Shown: positions 23,095 to 35,639, counted from the stretch's first letter. The stretch is 64,000 bases of DNA from Hemileia vastatrix (GCA_030280995.1 JASXTE010000011.1:18898103-18962102); one strand, 5' to 3'. The notes: generated by a model not told the origin, from the sequence alone. Translations and numbers: made by a program.

Positions 23095-24760
23095 TTATGA
23101 TGATGTTGATGCTCTATTAATTGATTCCCGAATCTTTACCAGATCAATATCAGCTCCAACCCCAAGTGACTCACGTTCATTCACAGATAATCCTTGCAAA
23201 AATGTTGCTGAATAGCAATTCTTGGGGAGGTATTTGGGAACATTGAATATACCATTTTGTGCAACTGTCCTTTCTGATGACCGTGAATATGTTTTTAATG
23301 CTGATTTTTTTTGAGCTGGTGTATGGGCTAAGTCCTTTGTCATCTTATCCATTTTTTTAAACAAATCATTGAGTTCAGGATTTCGCCATCCAGGAATAGC
23401 TCGGATAGGTGCAGTTGGGGCTGGTGCTGGGCCTTCCTCGATATCAGAGATGCACCTAGTATCATGAAAAAGCACAACAAAACCTGGCACATCACTGCAG
23501 AGATCTCTTGCTAACTTGTAGCGTGCACTAGCAATCTGAATTCCAACTAAATCAGCTTCATAATAACAAAAAGCAAAGTAAAATAAAAAACTTACCTTGG
23601 TCCAATAACGTTTTACTTGTGCCCTTGCCCTCTTTTCAATCTTTTCTCTTGCTACCCTTTCCTCTTCTTGCCCAAACAACCTTATCATCTCCTTCCCCTT
23701 ATTAACTACCCATTTCTCAATAACACATTGAGTGAACTGAAGCTTTGACTGATCGATTGTATTCAAGGTGGTGAGCCATCTGGTACAGTGGTCGCATACT
23801 ATGCTTCCCATGACTTGATTCCAAGTTGATTCTGAAAAATCACGGCAAGTCCAATCAAACGCGAATTTCCGAAAACCTTTTTCTTGCAATTCAAGCTCTA
23901 AGTTTCTTTTGACAGAAAGTGGGATCGGTGCTCCTCCTTTTAGTCCTCGAGGCTCAGGTGCTGGAAAAAATTCGGGTAGTCGAATTTTGGATCGCAAGAA
24001 GGCTATAGAATTGGTTATCCGAAATTGTCGATCAGCTGCAGAATTGGCACGGTTAGAAGATTGGACTTGGGTTAGGACAGTTTGAATGGTTTTTAGTTTG
24101 AATTGGCTCCAATCTTTCCAATTTTCAATCTCCAAAGGTTTTGGGCTCACAGGATATTTTGATATTTGTGTTGGTCCCCCAAGACAATACTTCAGAAAGT
24201 GGTAAATATTTCTATTTAGACTGTCCGAGCTCCTGGGAACATCATTCCTTCTAACTAAGCCTCTTACAGCCCTTAACCCCCGTTCTCGCTCATGAGACTC
24301 TGCTGAATTGAGTCTGTGGTAATCACTGATACCCATAATGATTGAGGGATTCACTAACAATTCAAATAAGTTAATTAAATTGGTTATTTTTCAATAAAAG
24401 AATACACTACAAATTTGACTTACCTGCTCCACTTGTGCTTGCTCCTTGGTTAGGCTGAGCAGATGATGATTGGTCTCCGAAAAATTCCCTCAATACTTCA
24501 CTAGCCCAATCTCTTCCTAGCTGATCAGCACTTTCAGAAGCAGAAGGATGATTGGGATTAAAATTTCTCAGTTCTGCATGAGACTCTTGGCCTGGATTGG
24601 GATTAGGTGGTGGGTTAGGATTAGGTGGTACAGATTGAGATGCATCTGGAGGTGGATCAGCAGAGGGTGGTGGAGGAGTATTTCCAGTATTAGTATGTTG
24701 AGGCGGAAAACAATCAGAATCGGTTGGGTCAACAGACATCCCTTCAAAATTATCATCCAT
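23095..24760 (-). CDS. Uncharacterised transposon-linked protein, copy 1
   Basis: I do not recognise a named family, but a paralogue lies at 29647-30768. Exons: 24760-24424, 24353-23596, 23535-23095, about 511 residues, no stops. The first intron (68 nt, GTAAGT...TTAG) joins in phase. The second (60 nt, GTAAGT...TTCAG) is also open in frame, so retention would add 20 hydrophobic residues. The N-terminus is Pro/Asn/Ser-rich and probably disordered. A middle block has GF...FDW...STWNQVMGSI..DHCTRWL, and the C-terminus has VPKYLPKNCYS..FLQGL. Both blocks recur in the paralogue. A Lys/Arg/Glu-rich helix lies between. It is codirectional with the transposase just upstream (423 bp apart) and has the palindrome array downstream, so it could be the element's second, DNA-binding protein. 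That role is inferred only. Confidence 0.65.
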
Positions 24761-24768
24761 AATGAACT

Positions 24769-24800
24769 GTAATAAAATAAAATAAAATAAAATAAAAATA
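24769..24800. repeat. (TAAAA)n microsatellite
   Basis: About five AATAA/TAAAA units just 5' of the copy 1 gene start. The region 24761-25182 between this gene and the transposase stop is AT-rich, holds no ORF, and would contain the promoter. Confidence 0.7.
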
Positions 24801-25182
24801 ATCAGTTGTTAAAATTTATACCTATCAAAGCTAAAGTAAAAAAAGATACTATGTATATAGTCTTGTAAACGTGTATGTTCTCTTGTCGAAAAATAAAGTG
24901 AATAATATATAGCTATCAGCTAAAGTTGGAAGGTCAAACTATTTATAGTAGATGAATGAGCAAGAAGATCATTCATTAAGTAAAAATTTTATCATATTTC
25001 TCATTATCATGATTTTATTTCTTTCATTCTTACATTTAAGATAAAAATGACTCATTGAAAGCATGGGTTCTCTCGCAATAAAAGCAACCAAAGTAATTGT
25101 TCACTGGTTTATGATAAGGTAAGTTGGATGCATTGCATTTTTTAATTGAGCATTGAATTATTTCTTTCACCATTTACAAATA

Positions 25183-28100
25183 TCACCAATCCTACAAATT
25201 TCCCCGATCCCAAATTAACACAAAGATGTTAGTCAACAGAAAATAAATTTGATTAATTTTTTCACTCACTACTGTCTGCAGTCCAATGGCAGTGACAACC
25301 TCGTCTTTGATTCCAAACATTCCTTTTTTGTGCTCGACAGTAGCTGCATGTCCAATTATTGCATCTTTCTTAATCACAATTTGAGTTGCTTTGGCTACTC
25401 TTACTAACCGACAATGCACTTGTGGGAAAAGCTCATAGGGATCCTTTGATGTTTCTTCTGGACGGAGCTCTTTGAAAGGACTTACTATTAAATATATTTG
25501 GTCAATCTCTTCCTTTGATCTGAAAAGATCATCAATTTGCCCAAACTGGCTATCTTTTCCATAGTAGAATTCAATTGTTGAATTAGCAATGTGTCGATGG
25601 TAACTAGTAAACCTCTTTCCATGTATCAATATGCTTGCTACATTTTCAACTACCCGATCCCCACTTTTCTCCGGTGGTGTCAAAGCCCGTCTTGAAGTTT
25701 CTTTTCCCATTCGTGCCCTTACCCATTTAGTAAATAATGCCATACTTAGATGGATCCATTTGTTTTGTTTATCGAGATCAATATGGATTTTTTTAGTCTC
25801 ACATTGATCATTATCTTCAGCTTCACCAAGATCTAATACCCTAGACTTCCGATACCAATGTTTGAGCATTGTTAGCGGTATCTCTCCTGTGGTAAATATT
25901 AATAAATTAGCACAGCTGAGTTTTTAAATCATTGCTTACAAACATTACATACGTGGATGGTGATTGTTTGGAATTTCAGATAATATATGATTCACCCGCT
26001 CTCCAGACCAAGTAGCTGTACCTGATGGTGGACCAAGACGCTTTATCATTTCAGGATAATGTTGAGTGATATGCAGATTTGGCTTTGCATTAATATTCTT
26101 CCAACCCTCTTCAAGGCACTAACGATACTCTAACAGAAATTGATCTAGATCTTTAAGCTCATTAGTATGTATATTTTTTAATGTCAAAAAATTGGTGATC
26201 GAGCATAATGTTACAAGTGACTTGAGAAGATAATATTCTCTTGGTTTATCAGCTGAGGAAGCTGAAGATTCAGATTCTTTAAATTTTTCAAACCAAAGGG
26301 GTATAAGTGACAAAGGGAAGTAGAGAGTATACAGCATGTGCCATTCTGCTGCCTTGAGGGATCCTGCCTTTTTAGATCCTACTGATTTTGGAACTCGTGT
26401 TAGCCAGGAAGGTCTTCTTACTTGATCAATCATCTTCCATACAGCCTGTAGCTCTGCTGCTGTGATTCGTGGATTACTACTACCTTCATTTTCTTTCTCC
26501 TTACCTTTCCTTTTATTTTCTTCATCTCTAGCTGTCTCATTTGATGAGCGAGATCCTTCACTCTGTGATATGCTAATGCTTCTTTGCCTTAAGTTATACA
26601 ATGAATTCCTACTGTCACTGCTGTGAGACTGTATTGAGGCCACATCGCTATATGGAGGAATAAATTTGGAGCTGGATGACCTACTCTGGCTTCTTGATCA
26701 ATTTGTTCCCAATCCTTCATTATCTAGTCCATGATGACTTGATGACTGTCTTGAACTCGTACGTCTTTGCCGCTTGTGCTGTCTCGTGTGTCCTGTATCA
26801 TCATCATCATTATTCGTTGTGCTTAAGCTACTTCTACGTTTTTTCGAATGTTTGTGCAGTGAAGTATCAGAAAAGAAATCATCATCTTCTTCTCTTACAT
26901 GCCAATTTTTATCCTTTTCCAGCTTTCTTTCTAGATCTTTTGCTGCATTTTGGATTTGAAAATAGCTTAGACTGTGATATTTTAGGTTGCCAAGCATATG
27001 TGAATGCATAACATCAATTGAGCAATATTCAGTTGGACGCCAATATTCAAGGTTATTCAGCTCACTCCATCGTACCCCATGATTTTGAACAATTGATACA
27101 CGCTCCCAATGTGACTTAGAATTTTTCCACTTTGTTGCCCAGCACATATGATCCTCATGATTCCGTAATGAAAAATTTCCCACATTCTTTTCACTAATTT
27201 CATCTTTAGAGATATTACAGAAAGAGCAGAACATTTTTGCAGAGTGTCTCAAAAAGCCAGCCAATTTTCGTATTGCAGGAATGTCACCTATCAAAGAGAA
27301 CAATGCAACTCTTAATTTCCGGCCTCGTGGATAAAGATGTGTCTTTTCAATCAATATACCATCCCATAGAGTTTGTAGATCATTAACCAGTGGTTTTAGA
27401 AGGTGATTAAGCTGTTCACTTGTGGGTTCTGTTGGTCCAGGTATAATAGAATACAAAAAAAGATTTTCCATTTTGTATCTATCTTCTTGAGGTAGGTTCA
27501 TACACACCATCATAATATTGCCTACAGACTTCTGATGACCTCCAATCCTATTGCCACCAGGCCTAAACCAGTCGACATATAAAGTAAACATTAAGTTGCC
27601 TGAAGTTATCGTATATTCATCATCATTGCTATCCAGAGCTGGAGTGGTTATGGGAAAGTTTTTCCAAATTGAACCATCACAAACATCCTTCATCAAATCA
27701 CACTCTACACGTTCTGCCACAGGGGTTTTCTTCTCAATCAGAAGCTCAAATTTGAACAGTTTGATCTTTTCCTTAAGCCAGTCGATAAAAGAATGGTGAT
27801 GAAATGTTTTAAGAGATAAGTATTTTACATGTTCTTGATGTTCCTCCATCAAATACAGCCTTTCATCACATTTAACTGAAATTTGTCCTGCTCCAAACAT
27901 TTTTAAATAGCGCTTTGATGATGAAAGAAACGGTTGATTGCAACATAGTATAGATGGTTGAGATTCAAAGTTATACTCATAAAGAGCAAAGCATTTAGGA
28001 CAGCATGTTTTAGTGAAAAATGATTGATTGAGCTTTAATCGACTAAAAACTGTATCTATCGAGCGTGGGACCAGGCGGACAATGCTATCAGAATCCAGTA

Positions 28101-28570
28101 TTCCACTATCACCTAGAAGTTTGAGCTTCTTAATTTCTTCATCCAAAAATTGAGTACAACCTTCTTTGCTCAAATGATGAATCAGAGAAAGCTTTGCTGC
28201 CTGCCACATAATTATTTGGCTATACCGTTCCCCAAGATTTGAGTTTCTAGAGACTGTTGAAGATACTTCTGCCCCCAATAGCAACTGCCCCTATGTAATA
28301 AATCATTGAAACATCATAAAGACTTTAATTCTCACATTGAACTATAGATATACAGCTTACTGTTTCTGTGGAGCGGGAACTTCCAATGTTAAGTGGATTG
28401 TTGGAAGAAATAACCATCTGGGCCTTCCTATTTCTTTCCTCTTGATGTTTTGCATAAGAATTAGAGCTTTTGAAAGCCATACCAACTTCAAAGGACCCAG
28501 AAGAAGTTTGATACTTTCTATTGACACATCCAAGATCTTGACATTGACATACATGAAAAAATGGAGGCAT
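25183..28570 (-). pseudogene. tnp2/Plavaka-like CMC transposase with two in-frame stops
   Basis: Predicted DDE transposase of the CMC (CACTA-like, Plavaka) group, which cuts and pastes its element. Exons: 28570-28361, 28290-25953, 25886-25270, 25191-25183, all GT...AG and in phase, about 1,057 codons, ending QTVDW. The N-terminus has a Cys cluster (VCQCQDLGC) and a His (AKHQEERN). The core has the tnp2-type motifs YVDWFRPGG (first Asp), NLFLYSIIPGP, IGDIPAIRKLAGF (second Asp) and a CSFC pair, then IDVMHSHMLGNLKYH. The C-terminal part has VRRPSWLTRVP and REIPLTMLKHWYRKSR. In-frame stops are TGA at 26698-26700 and TAG at 26119-26121. The frame is open on both sides of each, and CGA and CAG are the simplest parents. 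So this copy is probably dead but young. It shares an upstream region with the divergent gene at 29647. Confidence 0.85.
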
Positions 28571-29646
28571 TGTAATTGTGATAATTGTAGGAATAAGTTA
28601 GCTATTCGAAGTTACCGATTGAAGGTATTCCTTTTTTTGAAAGGCACTAGCTAATATAAGCTACATTTTTTTATCAAAAGAATATGATGGAATATGTGTT
28701 GAAATTATTTAAGTTTAAATGTTTAATTTTTAATCGGATAAATTATATATTAATTTAAAGTTATGCAGTCTACTTTATTTGTATTCTGTATACTCTCTGC
28801 ATTTGTACAACAATGCATGCATGTTTATCAGAATATTTTCTATCATAGAAAAAAATTCTGTTGTACGCACAAGCATCTTAATTATTTTTCTATCAAATGC
28901 CTTCTGAGTTATATCTAACTACCCTATAATTATTTGATTTTGATAAAAATTCTTAGTTATGGACTATAAGAAAAGTAATCCATATTTTTAACATAATTAT
29001 TTAAAAAATTACCCCAAAAATCAAAGTTAAACCCAAAAATAAGTTTAATATTTTGTAAAAAACAATCACAAACATATTTCTTTCAATTTGAAAATTGGTC
29101 TGTACTAGGTAGAATTTTCTATAAAGAAAAAATCAAAAATACTCAAATAATAGATGCTACAAAAGTGTAAACCTTAAAGAATTACATAAAAGCTGAAACC
29201 TTGTATAACTTTTCATACATAAATGTGATGAAGTGAAACTCTAGTCTATTTATTCAGGTTGAAAAAAATTACTCAAAAGAATATGTATTACTATCATATT
29301 GGACCAAAAATAATTTTTTGGTAATCAAAAAATGAACATAGCCTCACATTTAACAAATTATTTTTGTGGAAGAATTTTTTGAAAAGAAAAAAAAATCCGT
29401 TTCTTAAATGAGTCTGCTTTTATCACATAATCATTCTCTTTATTTTATACCATTCCTTTTGAGTTCAAGTTGCATATAAAAATATAATTTATGAATATTA
29501 TAATTCCATAATGTCGAAATATTTCTTATTCTTAATTTTTGTGATATTTCTCCTTAAATCAACTTTGATCATAAAGTTTTGGAGCTCAACAATTTATCCT
29601 TCCTCTTTGTTTAATTTAATTGAACACTTTCTTAATCTAATTATTT
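28571..29646. other. Intergenic region between divergent genes
   Basis: About 1.08 kb, AT-rich, between the transposase start and the + strand paralogue start. It probably contains promoters for both. No copies of the TTTCGATCGAAA palindrome were found here, which argues against a symmetric subterminal array. Confidence 0.5.
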
Positions 29647-30768
29647 ATGAACCCTAGTATCTCTTACTTTCCTCATGGAAACCTGCCCACAAACACAAGA
29701 ACACTTAATAGAATTTTTAATGAGACTTTGCCTCCATTCAATTCTCACTTTTGTAGATTTATACACAATTTTTGTCGTTCACTTTTGGATATGTCACCAG
29801 AATCAAATGGATGGAAACAAAACCCTACTGAAGAGCAATTAGACAGATTTTCATCATTCGACATGAATTCTTGCAACATTGCCTTTGAACTACCTCATCC
29901 AGAATCAAATTCAGCGGTTTCAGAAAATTTTCCACCAATTTTCCGTGAATCTTTTATTGAGCACCTTCGCATGTGTGGTTTCCCAGGATCAACTTTCGCT
30001 TGGAACCTAGATTGGTTTGACAAATGGAACCAGGTCTTGGCAAATATTCTCATTAAACACTGGGACAATGCCTTAAAAACCAATAATTTGATTGCATATC
30101 CAATTGACTCAACTCAAATTAGCTTCTCAAATCAAATAGGAGTTCTTCACCATTGGTTTTTAGGTCATGCTGATAGATTAAGACTTGGGAAGGATTCTCA
30201 TAGCTCTCAAGAAATAATCAAAGTGAGAAAGCATAAATATAGAATAAAAAAAAAAGTATGAAAATCCCTTTTTTTTCAACCGTTTTTATTTATGACCTTT
30301 ATTTCAAATAACAAAGATTCTTAGAATTCAGTTAACCGAACTAAACTTCTTAAACAACTTCCACATTGTGAAACTTATCACAACCTTTTCACAAACATCA
30401 AATGTTGTTCAGACACCGAAATTGATAATGATGGATCGTTAAGACGTATCTTAATGCAATGGAGGTCTGAAGATTTTTCTAAAGTTGCACAATATCTTGA
30501 CCAACAACACTTTGATATTCGAGATAATTCAACCTACTCTGGCAGTGTGCTAAAGGACTTGGCCTTGTACAAAAGAATCAGTTTGGTTTCAACATTATCC
30601 CCTAACCTTAATCCTTCTCATGTCCCCCGGGGTTTGCCGAATGAGTGTTATTCTCCCTTATATCTTGCATCTCTAAATCCTCAACAACTCAGACTTTTAA
30701 ATCCTCAAAATCCCATAAATTTACCTGCTCTCCTTGAAATTCTTTCTTCCTCTAATGTGAGTGATTAA
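29647..30768 (+). CDS. Uncharacterised transposon-linked protein, copy 2 (paralogue)
   Basis: Two exons, 29647-30255 and 30325-30768, with a 69-nt intron (GTATGA...TTCTTAG) in phase 0; 350 residues, no internal stop. It shares two blocks with the gene at 23095-24760. The first is GF...FAWNLDWFDKWNQVLANI...HWDNAL, against GF...FDW...WNQVMGSI...WLTTL. The second, at the C-terminus, is VPRGLPNECYSPLYLASLNP, against VPKYLPKNCYS..FLQGLSV. It lacks the long Pro-rich N-terminus of copy 1. It is divergent from the transposase and convergent with the SNF2 gene (132 bp between stops). Two family members flanking one transposase suggest a role tied to the element. I know no function. The start is the first ATG of the open frame; the weak donor (GTATGA) is the least sure part. 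Confidence 0.6.
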
Positions 30769-30900
30769 CAAACTCCCTTAATAATAGGTTTGCACACTCA
30801 TACTCCTCATTTCCACTGTTTGGGACACTTAGCCTTGAAAACAAAAACATAATTTTAATGATTACTATTATCATTAAAATTTATAGAAATGAAATTTGGC
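30769..30900. other. Short gap between convergent stops
   Basis: 132 bp of AT-rich sequence shared as 3' UTR by the + gene ending at 30768 and the - gene ending at 30901. Confidence 0.5.
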
Positions 30901-33180
30901 TTACATTGTTAGCTCCCTTTTTTTCCTTTGAATCTTATACATGCTGAATTCTATACTTCCTTGTACAAAATAATTCAAAACATTTACTTCATTTTGCTGC
31001 CCCATTCTATACAGCCGATCAACAGCCTGTTGCTCAACTGCTAGATTCCAATTTGGCTCCTATTTCAACATTGAACATATAAAAAATTTAATATTTTTGT
31101 TCTTAATATGAAATAAAAGACATTGAGCTCACCATTATATATACATTTTGAGCACACCTGAGATCTATACCCACTCCTGCAGCCTGAATCGTTCCAACCA
31201 AAACTTGGCAATTTTTATTAAAATGGAATTCATGCATATTTTTGTCTCGCTTTGTCTGGCTGAGTTCACCCGTAAGCTGGGTATACCTAATATTGTGGTC
31301 ATCTAAAGCCATTTTTATTCTATTTTGAAATATTAGAAAATGGTTTTTAATAAGCCAACACAATTTTGTAAAACAATTCATTATAGAATCACTTACATCT
31401 GCAAAAAGTCTGCAAAGTTGGAGAATATAACAGCTTTTGGAAAATTTATATCCCTTTCACCAGACAAAAAGTTTTTTAAGTGGCCTATAAGATGACAAAT
31501 CTTTGCGGAATGCTGCCAGGTGAAATCAAAAGTTGGAGTTTCATCCAGATTTTTGTAGATTGGATGGTTGCAGAATTTTCTTAAAATCATCAGCTCTCTT
31601 AGAAACTCAGATGAGTCCCAAGGGAAGTCAGTGCTTCTGGAGGGCCCATATAGCTCAGTGAATCCTTCTTGAAGCACATCAAGTTTAGACCTCCATGGAT
31701 CTGCTAATTGAACCGATATCCCCCTTTGAATCTTTTTTGGAAGAGACAAAATTGCATCCTTTGTTCTACATAGGCTTATGACTTTCATTAAGTGATTGAT
31801 TGATTTAATAGAATTAGCCTTTCCTTTTTGCAAACCTGGAAAAAGGAAATTCTTCCATAACCAGTCTTCTTGCCACTTTTCGATTCTAAGAAAAAATATG
31901 AGACTTTGAAGGTCAGTGGGCCTGTTCTGAAGTGGAGTTCCAGTCAAGCATAGTCGGTGTTAGGATTCCAAGTCAAATATTGTTTGAGCCCTCTGCGAGT
32001 AAGGATTTTTAATGTAACTAAAAGAATATTTATAAAAATTGATTATAAAAATTAAGTTTTAAGTTTTAGATATAGAAATGGGCACTAACTGAGCTTCATC
32101 TAAAACAACTCTATACCAAAAGAGCATTTGAGTCACCGGTATCTTTTTTTGGCTTTGATTTTTTGACATCGTTGGGCTAGCTATTTCATAGGTCGTTAAA
32201 ACAATAGCAGTGTCCTGTAGCTCATTGACATTAGTATTTTGACAATCCTTCCCATAAAGAACCTTGAAAGGAAGTGCATTATCTTCAAAGTGCACACTTA
32301 TTTCATTGATCCAATTCGATAGTGTTGCCAGGGGGCATATAATCAGTGTGGCTGAACTCCGATTAATACCTTCTTGATTTTCTGATACCTGGAATTGTCT
32401 TGCTTCACCTTGAGTTGCACTTATAAGAGAAAGAGTTGAAAGTGTCTTTCCCAAACCCATATCATCAGCAAGTATTGACCCGTTTCCTTCAGGCGGCAAT
32501 TGATTGTTAGGAAACTGATCTTTATAGTCATCGAATCCAGTTCTAAGCCAATGGTTGTCCTGGTGCCTCCACATGATATCCAACTTTTCCTTTAACATTC
32601 GTTCATTGTCAATCATAAAATTTATTGCTTGAAGTTGATGTGTTTTGAGAACTGTTTTGATTCCTCGGATAAGTTGATCAGCTTTCCAATCTTGAGTACT
32701 CTGAGATATTTGGAAAGAGCCTTCAAAAATTACATGCGGGATATTAAAAAAGATAGTGGAGTCGTAGTTCAGGATTGGACATAAATCGATTTGTGCAGAA
32801 GAAAATGCTTCTTTAGCAAGACTGATTAGTGTACTTGAAGAAAAGAGGCATCCCCAAAGTTGATACTGATTACCAAAAACTGGAACCAAGTAAGCATGAA
32901 AATAGAAAGGCTTCATAGGATTCAAGGCACTTCTTTGGTTTAAATGGTGAGATCCAGAGCCAATGTCACCCAATAGTGGTCCAATGTGCTGACTCTGCAC
33001 TTGAGAAAGATTACCAACAAGTGTTGGTTTTCTTTCTTCAAATAGTCCAAAAATATGAACATTCAAATGGCCTCGCTGTAAAATTGTGGGGGTCGGTGAG
33101 TTTTGAAATCTTGAAATTACATTCATATAAATTTGATCGATTGTTATTGAGAACTGTCCAACACATCTGAGACTTGACAT
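30901..33180 (-). pseudogene. SNF2-family helicase-like ATPase (Rad5/Rad16-like), one in-frame stop
   Basis: SNF2 ATPases move along DNA and remodel nucleosomes or displace proteins. Exons: 33180-32090, 32017-31397, 31319-31133, 31059-30901, each GT...AG and in phase, about 685 codons. All core motifs are readable: GLGKT (motif I, within ILADDMGLGKTLSTLSLI), IICPLATLSNW (Ia), DEAH (II; its His codon is rebuilt across intron 1), CLTGTPLQN (III), FSNFADF (IV), VGTIQAAGVGIDL (V) and QQAVDRLYRMGQ (VI). No RING, chromo- or bromodomain was seen. A single TAA at 31960-31962, just before HRLCLTGTP, would cut it between motifs II and III; CAA to TAA is the simplest origin. With all motifs and splice sites kept, inactivation looks recent, unless the stop is read through, edited or a sequence error. 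Confidence 0.85.
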
Positions 33181-34318
33181 ATTAAGTAAGAATAGTATCT
33201 GAAGATAGTGGTTGTTAAAAGATGAATTGAAGCAAAAAATGAAGAATCAGTTTTGAATAAAACGACAAAATAACTTTTTAGCATATGCTATGCTAAGCTC
33301 ATAATTCTTTCACATGTATTATTATTACCTTTTTAATAAATATTGGAAGTAAATCAATGATAACTGGAATGAATAATATGTCTTAAAAATAAATCTTGAG
33401 CCTATAGAGTAAATTTTGGTTTGTGGAGGAAGAAAAATTTTCTCAATAAAAATGTGCATTATTGTTACATTATAATCACAAAATAGAATAATTTCACTCT
33501 TATTACACTTATTTATGTTTCTGTCTAATAGTAAAATGCTTTAGATGTCAGTTCAAAATCCAAATTAAAACTACTACCTAGAACGATATCTTGATACTAA
33601 CATACTTTTTGTAAGTCTTTGGAAAGACACTTATGGTGATCTCAATAATATTAAAATTGATTTGAATTGTATGTTTTATCAAATATCTATGTAGTCTAGT
33701 GTAATAATTGAGATACTACAGTTTAACCTTCTGTTACCAACTTGGCAAGAAAATATATGTAGATATTCTTAGAACGAATATCAAATTTTGCTTTCCACAA
33801 GATGGGAAAGTGAATATTATGATATGTTAAGTGATATGTTCAAGCTTTGCTCAATCTGTGCTCAGCTCAAAATCAAAGTAATCACCAAGCTCCAAGAAAC
33901 CTGTGATTGAGTTTGGTTGAACCTAGGTCTAACTGATTACCAAATCTTTGTCCAATTAATTTAAATCTGGTTTCACAATGAACTCCCAACAGCCTTCCAA
34001 AAGCTTTCCAACCACTTCCCAACATTTTTAAATGAGGGGTATTGCTAGCAATACCCACCCAAATTTTCTGTGGTGATATGGCCATAAATTTAAGAATATT
34101 AAAAATGCGCTTTGACAGTTCAATTTTTCTCATTTAGGACTATTGATTTGGCTACTTAAATGCATAAAAATAATACTTTTCAAATTTGGTGTTATTTTAT
34201 GCCAGAAATGGCTTCTGTGTGCTGGCCACATACTGCCTGCATTTTTCCTGTGTGAATAGCTTCATTTTTAGCAAAGTTAGCTTTTTCACACTATAATTAC
34301 CCCACATTCTACGCCCAC
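33181..34318. other. Intergenic, no gene supported
   Basis: AT-rich near the SNF2 start (promoter side). From about 33780 the base composition changes and an 83-codon minus-strand open frame (33882-34133) appears. I take it for decayed repeat sequence. A perfect 20-bp palindrome lies at 34037-34056. Confidence 0.45.
34037..34056. repeat. Perfect 20-bp palindrome
   Basis: GGGTATTGCTAGCAATACCC, self-complementary without a loop. Purpose unknown; it could be a binding site or a repeat junction. Confidence 0.9.
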
Positions 34319-35244
34319 TGTGGGGGAACACACTAAAATAGGTGACAGGCGCTTATTTAGTGTCCTAGCTTAATTAATAATGCATTGACCTTGTTTATAT
34401 GCACTAATTTCATTAATAACCTTACTCTTGGCGTCTTATTTCATCACCACACCACACTTAAATTTGACTAAATTCAGTCAAGGATTTAACCGTGCAAGCG
34501 CCTGCCAAGGACTGCATGTAGTTACCCCACATCTCATGCTCTTTTTTGAGTTTTTGGGTGGTTTCTCAGTCAATATTGGGTATTTTTGAATGGGAATTTC
34601 ACGTAGTATAATGTCAGGATTAGCCCCATTATTTCTACAGCGAATCTCACTTATTATTAAGCTGTTATTAAGCTTAAAAATTCCCTTTTAGACTTTTATA
34701 TTATTGTTTATTACACATATATTCTCTTTTTATCTTATTTCTTAATTTTGATAGATTTTCCTTATTAATACAGGATTTTGGAAGTTGTTACTCTTCTAAT
34801 TATGTCATGGATTACTGGGAATGTTGATAAGCATTTCTATTAGTTGTTTAGAGGCGTCATTAACTGTGTATTGGGTGGTACATCAAGGGAATTATTGGGG
34901 AACTCATTGTGTATAAAAGGAGGAGGGTTTTTGGTTGTATTTCTTCATTCTTTATCATTACAATTTAACCAATATAACCAATCCAATTACAATACATATC
35001 AATTAGTACTTTTATAAAAATTTTGAATAGTATCTGAATTATAAAATTTATTTTTCTACCAACTAAAAAGATTGTAAGCCATATATAAAAATAGTGAGAA
35101 TTATATTACTAACACCTTTATTTTTGATTATATTTTACTACTTGTTGGATTTATACTACAGTATTCATATACGAACCTTAAAGTCTTCTAGACAACTGAC
35201 CATTCAAGATAGTTCAAATCCTTTTAATTGACCTCAGCCTGACA
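34319..35244 (+). repeat. Probable solo LTR
   Basis: Starts TGTGGGGGAACAC and ends CAGCCTGACA, TG...CA borders like the other LTRs here. TATAAAAGG at 34912-34920 sits where an LTR promoter would. It is about 926 bp with no coding. The two 5-bp flanks (CCCAC and CCTTT) differ, so the ends may be off or the insertion later rearranged. It abuts the truncated 3' side of gypsy copy A. Confidence 0.45.
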
Positions 35245-35639
35245 CCTTTAAATAATTTTTTAATAAATTGAAAAAAATTTAGAAAAATTATATCAATAAA
35301 GAAAAGATGAAATAAATAGAAATCAAAGAAAATAATAAAAAATGAGATAGAGATAAAAAAGAAAATAGCATTTCCTGGCCAATTTATCAGCCTTTCCCCA
35401 CCAATTCTTGCCCACATCCAGGTGACCCTGATGTGGTGACACCATATAATATAATTTGTGATTTTTCTTCCTTTATATCCTATTAACCCCCACAAAAAAA
35501 TTAAAAGAAAAAAAGAGAAAAAGGAAAATAATATAAAACCACTATCTAACAAAACCATAGACACCAAAATTAAAGAAAAGAATAAAAAGTCCAGCTCCAA
35601 AGAAAGTCAAGTCCAAGGAAATGATCACTGGGTGGGCTC

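Noticed and set aside
33882..34133. 83-codon minus-strand ORF with protein-like composition
   Set aside because: No recognised family, no splice or start context, and it contains the 20-bp palindrome; best read as decayed repeat.
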